DNA from: Liolophura sinensis
Lineage: Eukaryota; Mollusca; Polyplacophora; Chitonida; Chitonidae
Direction: 5' to 3'
Assembly: GCF_032854445.1 (NCBI RefSeq)
Contig: NC_088300.1
Location: forward strand, 81,584,101 to 81,648,100
DNA length: 64,000 nucleotides
The position numbers and the translations under genes are program-made. The notes under the pieces are model-generated. The model was not told where the DNA came from, did no database searches, and worked only from the letters and a program-made list of their open reading frames with translations. Shown in pieces: positions 58,342 to 64,000 of this stretch. Numbering within the stretch: position 1 is the stretch's first letter; each line of letters begins with the position of its first letter.

Positions 58342-59190
58342 CTGACAACAGAAACACTGAAATTGACTGACAACCCCAAAGACTAACCACTGACAGCTGT
58401 ACATCAGTTGCAAGCTAAAATAGGTCAACTATAAATCGACTATAAAACTGGCAGGAATCCTAATATAACTAGTAATATATACAGTAGAACACATCAGAAT
58501 CAAAATCATTAATGATATTTCTCAATGTAGTCTCACTCTATCACATTAGCATTATTTAATTTAGTTTAACGAGTTAAAAATCTGTTTCTTCTCAGAGGTT
58601 CAGTTATAAAGGGAGATAGCTACTCACAAATTAACCCTGGTTATCTCCCCTGATGCACCTATGCTTTTCAGCATTGTTTTTGTAAATAACCCTGCCTAAC
58701 GACTTTTGCAACATGCTGGTCCTACCAGAACAAGTTTGTCTTTCTGTTAAGCATGCCTGATCTAACTAAGACAACAAGTAAATAACAGTCAGGTTACCTG
58801 ACCAAGTACAGAAACAAATCTAACAAGAAACATGTCCACACAATGCAACAATTTGTACAGACATGTACACTGTCTAATTGGCAACTACAATACAAGCAGC
58901 ACATGTCAACAACAATAACAAACTGCTAATACAACCAAGGCACAAATAGAACAACACATTCTACTTGCATAACTCTCAACATTACAACTATTTGTATAAT
59001 TTACACTATTCCTGCTAAGGCAACTTGGATGACATCGACGGCTAATTATCACAGCAAGGTGAGATGGGTGGAGGTTGACATCACATGTACTGAGGGGGGT
59101 GAGCAGTCGTTTACCTCACAGAAAAGAAAAGCACACTACCACAAGAGGCGAGAGGAGGTTGACTTTATGCATACAAATATGGGGAGATGA
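58342..59190. other. Unique intronic sequence
   Basis: A/T-rich, nothing recognised. Confidence 0.5.
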
Positions 59191-59920
59191 ATGAAGGCTG
59201 ACATCAGAGACATTCTCAGATGAATCAAGGTTGACATCAGAGACATTCTCAGATGAATCAGAGCCGACACCAATGATATTCTCAGATGAATCAAAGCTAA
59301 CACCAGACATTCTCAGATGAATCTAAGTGGACATCACAGATATCCTGAGATGAATCAAAGCTGACATTACAGACATTCTTAGATGAATCAAGACTGGTTT
59401 GATAGACATTCTGAGATGAATGAAAGTTGACATGACAGACATTCTGAGATGAATCAAAGATGACATTACAGACATTCTCAGATGGATCAAAGCCGACATT
59501 ACAGACATTTAGAGATGAATCAAGGATGACATCAAAGAGTTTTGATTTTTTGGTCAAAAAGTTTTGACATAAATTATGAGTTTGGAGGTGAATAACATAA
59601 CAGATTTAAGCTAGGTTGAAGATTACACTCCAGATTTGAGCATCAATGAAGTCACCACAACAGGTTTGAGCATGGATGAAGATTACACAAAAGGTTTCAA
59701 CCCGGATGAAGAATACACAACAGGTGTGAGCCTGGATGAAGTTTAAACAACAGATGTGAACCTGGAGGTGGTTACTAACAGACGTAAGCTTCGGTGAGGT
59801 TGACATTACAGACCTTGTAGCTTTGGTGAGGTAGACATTACAGACATTGTGGCATTGGATAAGGCTGACATTACAGACATTGCGGCATTGGATAAGGCTG
59901 ACATTACAGACGATGTAAAT
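59190..59920. repeat. Two degenerate arrays of about 30-32 bp
   Basis: 59190-59560: GATGAATCAAAGCTGACATT, ACAGACATTCTCA. 59590-59920: GATGAAGATTACACAACAGG-type units, later GTTGACATTACAGAC. The two share the GACATTACAGACATT core. Confidence 0.87.
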
Positions 59921-60059
59921 TTGGACCTCTGTCATGCCTGCAGTTTATAAAATTCATCTGTGGCTCAAATGCATTCGACGTTGAACTTAACATAAGACAA
60001 TTAGGGTTAATATACTTTGTCCATGACATGATGGGTTAAGTGTGATGCACACAATTCAC

Positions 60060-60395
60060 TAGGTACAGGAAGGTGGACTTTGGTGACGCCACACAAGTTA
60101 CAAGGTACAGGGAGGTGGACTTTGGTGACGCCACACAAGTTACGAGGTACAGGGAGGTGGACTTTGGTGATGCCACACAAGTTACGAGGTACAGGGAGGT
60201 GGACTTTGGTGATGCCACACAAGTTACGAGGTACAGGGAGGTGGACTTTGGTGACGCCACACAAGTTACGAGGTACAGGGAGGTGAACTTTGGTGATGCC
60301 ACACAAGTTACGAGGTACAGGGAGGTGGACTTTGGTGACGCCACACAAGTTACGAGGTACAGGGAGGTGAACTTTGATGATATCACACAAGCTTT
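60060..60395. repeat. 42-bp tandem repeat, 8 copies
   Basis: Unit AGGTGGACTTTGGTGACGCC, ACACAAGTTACGAGGTACAG, GG. Near-identical; being a multiple of 3 it is open on both strands. Confidence 0.95.
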
Positions 60396-60449
60396 CCTAC
60401 CTCTTAATGCAAAGTTTAGTAGGACAGCAATCGGGGACTACAGATTGAC

Positions 60450-61190
60450 CACAGGAGCGGACCTCAGTCACACATACTACAGGCTGGCTACAGGGACTGG
60501 ACCTCAGTCACACACTACAGGCTGGCTACAGGGACTGGACCTCAGTCACACACTACAGACTGACTACAGGGTGTGAACCTCAGTCACACACACTACAGGC
60601 TGCTCACAGGGAGTGGACCTCAGTTACACACACTACAAACTGCCAACAGAGAGAGGACTTCAGTCACACACACTAGGGGCAGACCACAGGAGTGGACTTC
60701 AGTCACACATACTACAGGTTGATCACCTTGAGTGGACATCAGTTACACACACTACAGGTTGATCCAAGAGAGTGGACCTCAGTCACACATACTACAGGCT
60801 GACTACAAGGAGTGGACCTCAGTCACACATACTACAAGCTGACTACAGGGAGTGGGCTTTAGTCACATACTACAGGCTGATTACAGGGAGTGGACCTTGG
60901 ACATACTACAGGCTGACCACATGGACTTGACCTCAGTCAGAAATACTACAGGCTGACTACAAGGAGTGGAGCTCAGTCACACAAATTACAGGCTGACCGC
61001 AGGAAGTGGACCTGTCAGACATACTACAGGCTGATCACAGTGAGTGGACCTAAGTTACCCATACTACAGGTTGATCCCGAGTGGACCTCAGTCACACATA
61101 CTACAGGCTGACTACAGGGAGAGGACCTCAGTTACACACACTACAGGCTGAGGACAGGGATTGGACCTCAGTTACACACACCACAAGCAT
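60450..61190. repeat. Minisatellite of about 39-40 bp
   Basis: Unit GGACCTCAGTCACACATACT, ACAGGCTGACTACAGGGAGT. It starts about 20 bp into the intron after the donor of exon 61209-61307. Confidence 0.9.
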
Positions 61191-61208
61191 GCTCTGAAAT
61201 CAAAGTAC

Positions 61209-61307
61209 CCAGAGAGTCACCCTCGTCACTGCTGGAGTTAAACTTGGTGCCCAGAGCAAAAGAAGCAGCCTTGATCTGTCGGTCAGGGGCATCATTCAGA
61301 GCCCACA
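61209..61307 (-). CDS. ARHGAP35: p190RhoGAP orthologue, first exon visible in window (middle region)
   Basis: p190RhoGAP proteins inactivate Rho GTPases by stimulating GTP hydrolysis. They carry an N-terminal GTPase domain, FF domains, pseudoGTPase domains, a long disordered middle and a C-terminal RhoGAP domain; only the middle and RhoGAP parts fall here. On the - strand the acceptor (pyrimidine tract ending GCTGAAG) is followed by TGTGGGCTC, and the donor is CTGG|GTACTT. It is 99 bp, phase 1 in and phase 1 out. The peptide is WALNDAPDRQIKAASFAL.. then SSSDEGDSLG. The exon is supported by phase agreement with the next one and by its coding character, not by strong family similarity. The symbol denotes the family; ARHGAP5 is the vertebrate co-orthologue. 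Confidence 0.7.
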
Positions 61308-62330
61308 CTTCAGCGGGAGAAAAGGAAGAGGTGCAGGTTAGACAGAGAGACACGGTACAGACTGGCTACAGGCATACTCCTGCTCTCCAGTACAGGGAGA
61401 TCAGGAAATGAGTGTCACAGGCAGCTACTGGAGAGCTTACACATACACTCCACCATGTAATTGTAGGGTGGTAATAATGTCACAACCAGGCTCACCTCTT
61501 TCATTAGCATATTACAATGTTAACATATTATAACGACTACCTAATCTGTAGAGGAAACCTAAGTAAACCTGCTGTGAAAAAGCAAACACCCTGGAAGAAA
61601 CAACATGTAGTAGGACAGTAACTTTGAGAAAAGACAAAGCTTTCCTTTGGTGCTCAACTTAACTTTACATCTGATACATGCACCGGTCAAAGTAAAATTT
61701 ATTCTCAAGTATTCTAGTCTGAACTCTTGAAATGCTGGAACAGTTTTTAGTAAACAACTGTGAAATCATGTACAAAGCCAAACTTAATTGTGGACTTATT
61801 TGAAGAAGCCCTGGTTATTATAAAGACCTTAGAGACCAACAGCTGAAACGTGGATGAGGGTCAGTAAAGAATTGCCTTTGTCAAGGTACACTTGATGGCT
61901 GCTACATGTAGGTTCCTTGAAAAAGATGAACCACTGCACCCACACTGTTTTCTTATATTGCATATTCTAAAATTTCAAATAAGTCAAGGTAGAAATACTG
62001 ACTACCAAATGAAGACCTGGTCTGTTCTCAGAGCTACTTTCCCATTATTGTCTGAAACTGAAAATAGTCCGTGGACATTCTGAAACAACAAAGGATCTGT
62101 AGGACACCAAAGACCACAACTGTACTTGTACTAATTCTGTAGGCATGCTCTGCATGGTAGATATTTCACAACAGTCTGTCACATCCAGCATTGCACATTT
62201 TACCAGGTAAGTCTGTAACTTGTATTTAATTCTCTTTCATATATCACATTTACATGTGCTGCTAAATCTGCTATAGCACAAACATTGTTCGACATATCCT
62301 GTAAGATCAAGACATTGACTGAGCTCTGCC
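61308..62330. other. Unique intronic sequence upstream of the first visible RhoGAP exon
   Basis: No further exon recognised on the - strand. Confidence 0.45.
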
Positions 62331-64000
62331 TGCTCAGCATCTAACGACTCAACAGGTGTGTGTATATGTTCCTGTATGACACAGTCAACTCTGCCTGGTC
62401 AGTGTCTGATGACTGAACAGGTGTGTGTACATGTTCCTGTAAGCTGAGGACACGGTAAACTCTGTCTGGTCAGTATCTGATGACTAAACAGGTGTGTGTA
62501 CATGTTCCTGTATGACATAGTCACCTCTGCCTGGTCAGTATCTGATGACTAAACAGGTGTGTGTACATGTTCCTGTATGACAAAGTCAACTCTGTCTGGT
62601 CAGTATCTGATGACTAAACAGGTGTGTGTGCATGTTCCTGTATGACAAAGTCAACTCTGTCTGGTCAGTATCTGATGACTAAACAGGTGTGTGTACATGT
62701 TCCTGTATGACATAGTCACCTCTGCCTGGTCAGTATCTGATGACTAAACAGGTGTGTGTACATGTTCCTGTATGACAAAGTCAACTCTGCCTGGTCAGTA
62801 TCTGATGACTAAACAGGTGTGTGTACATGTTCCTGTATGACAAAGTCAACTCTGCCTGGTCAGTATCTGATGACTAAACAGGTGTGTGTGCATGTTCCTG
62901 TATGACAAAGTCAACTCTGCCTGGTCAGTATCTGATGACTAAACATGTGTGTGTGCATGTTCCTGTACGACAAAGTCAACTCTGCCTGGTCAGTATCTGA
63001 TGACTAAACAGGTGTTTGTGCATGTTCCTGTACGACAAAGTCAACTCTGCCTGGTCAGTATCTGATGACTAAACAGGTGTGTGTACATGTTCCTGTATGA
63101 CAAAGTCAACTCTGCCTGGTCAATATCTGATGACTAAACAGGTGTGTGTGCATGTTCCTGTATGACAAAGTCAACTCTGTCTGGTCAGTATCTGATGACT
63201 AAACAGGTGTGTGTACATGTTCCTGTATGACATAGTCAACTCTGTCTGGTCAATATCTGATGACTGAACAGGTGTGTGTACATGTTCCTGTATGACATAG
63301 AGTCACCTCTGCCTGGTCAGTATCTGATGACTAAACAGGTGTGTGTACATGTTCCTGTATAACAAAGTCACCTCTGCCTGGTCAGTATCTGATGACTAAA
63401 CAGGTGTGTGTACATGTTCCTGTATGACAAAGTCAACTCTGTCTGGTCAGTATCTGATGACTGAACAGCTGTGTGTACATGTTCCTGTATGACACAGTGA
63501 ACTCTGTCTGGTTAGTATCTGATGACTAAACAGGTGTGTGTACATGTTCCTGTATGACACAGTCAGCTCTGTCTGGTCAGTATCTGATGACTGAACAGGT
63601 GTGTGTACATTTTACTGTGTGACATAGAGTCACCTCTGCCTGGTCAGTATCTGATGACTAAACAGGTGTGTGTACATGTTCCTGTATGACAAAGTCAACT
63701 CTGTCTGGTCAGTATCTGATGACTAAACAGGTGTGTGTACATGTTCCTGTATGACATAGAGTCACCTCTGCCTGGTCAGTATCTGATGACTAAACAAGTG
63801 TGTGTACATGTTCCTGTATGACAAAGTCAACTCTGTCTGGTCAGTATCTGATGACTAAACAGGTGTGTGTACATGTTCCTGTATGACAAAGTCAACTCTG
63901 TCTGGTTAGTATCTGATGACTAAACAGGTGTGTGTGCATGTTCCTGTATGACAAAGTCAACTCTGCCTGGTCAGTATCTGATGACTGAACAGGTGTGTGT
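62330..64000. repeat. 65-bp minisatellite running off the right edge
   Basis: About 26 copies of TCTGCCTGGTCAGTATCTGA, TGACTAAACAGGTGTGTGTA, CATGTTCCTGTATGACAAAG, TCAAC. The array continues beyond the window. Confidence 0.95.

Noticed and set aside
60073-60576. + strand frame repeating VDFGDATQVTRYRE
   Set aside because: 42-bp unit open on both strands within a RhoGAP intron; no other support.
61892-62083. + strand 63-codon frame
   Set aside because: No recognisable domain, no splice sites, and within an intron of the - strand gene.

Overview
The window is eukaryotic genomic DNA, most likely from a mollusc (bivalve or gastropod). Supporting signs are short coding exons with GT-AG introns, several tRNA-headed SINEs of kinds I associate with molluscan genomes, and a very heavy load of intronic minisatellites. 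The species cannot be named from this sequence, and the SINE attribution is from memory, not a search.

Two convergent protein-coding genes can be supported. On the + strand (882-7598) are the last five exons of a dynamin-binding protein (Tuba/DNMBP) orthologue: the end of the BAR domain and the two C-terminal SH3 domains. On the - strand (61307 down to 19527) are fourteen exons forming the C-terminal half of a p190RhoGAP (ARHGAP35/ARHGAP5) orthologue, with a complete, apparently catalytic RhoGAP domain. All exons of each gene join in compatible reading phase. The upstream exons of both genes lie outside the window. A further - strand open exon (35107-34712) has a strong Kozak ATG, a good 5' splice site and the phase needed to join the exon that starts at 28191. 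It is a candidate alternative first exon giving a short RhoGAP-only isoform with a possible N-myristoylation signal. Both genes regulate Rho-family GTPases (a Cdc42 GEF and a Rho GAP).

Almost everything else is tandem repeat: about 38 arrays with units of about 17-103 bp, nearly every one a different family. Layout: 1-7.6 kb DNMBP exons with arrays in each intron; 7.9-16.3 kb intergenic arrays (38, 62, 56, 78 and 42 bp) plus a dead Tc1-like transposase; 16.9-19.3 kb arrays near the 3' end of the RhoGAP gene; 19.5-61.3 kb RhoGAP gene with arrays, SINEs and one MITE in its introns; 61.3-64 kb upstream intron with a 65-bp array that runs off the window. Many of the long open frames here (for example 589 codons at 8996-10765 on the - strand) are open only because the repeat unit has no stop.

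The most unusual signal is that several arrays appear to have been seeded by a splice site of the neighbouring exon. The 103-bp array repeats the 3' splice site and first codons of DNMBP exon 4124-4316. The 25-bp array repeats the 3' splice site of exon 1923-2111. The 102-bp array repeats the 3' end and 5' splice site of the alternative RhoGAP exon. The 39-bp array at 56.5-58.2 kb starts at, and resembles, the 5' splice site of exon 58226-58341. The arrays at 28.2-29.4 kb and 43.8-44.2 kb resemble the polypyrimidine regions of the exons they touch. The result is long runs of decoy splice sites beside real ones.
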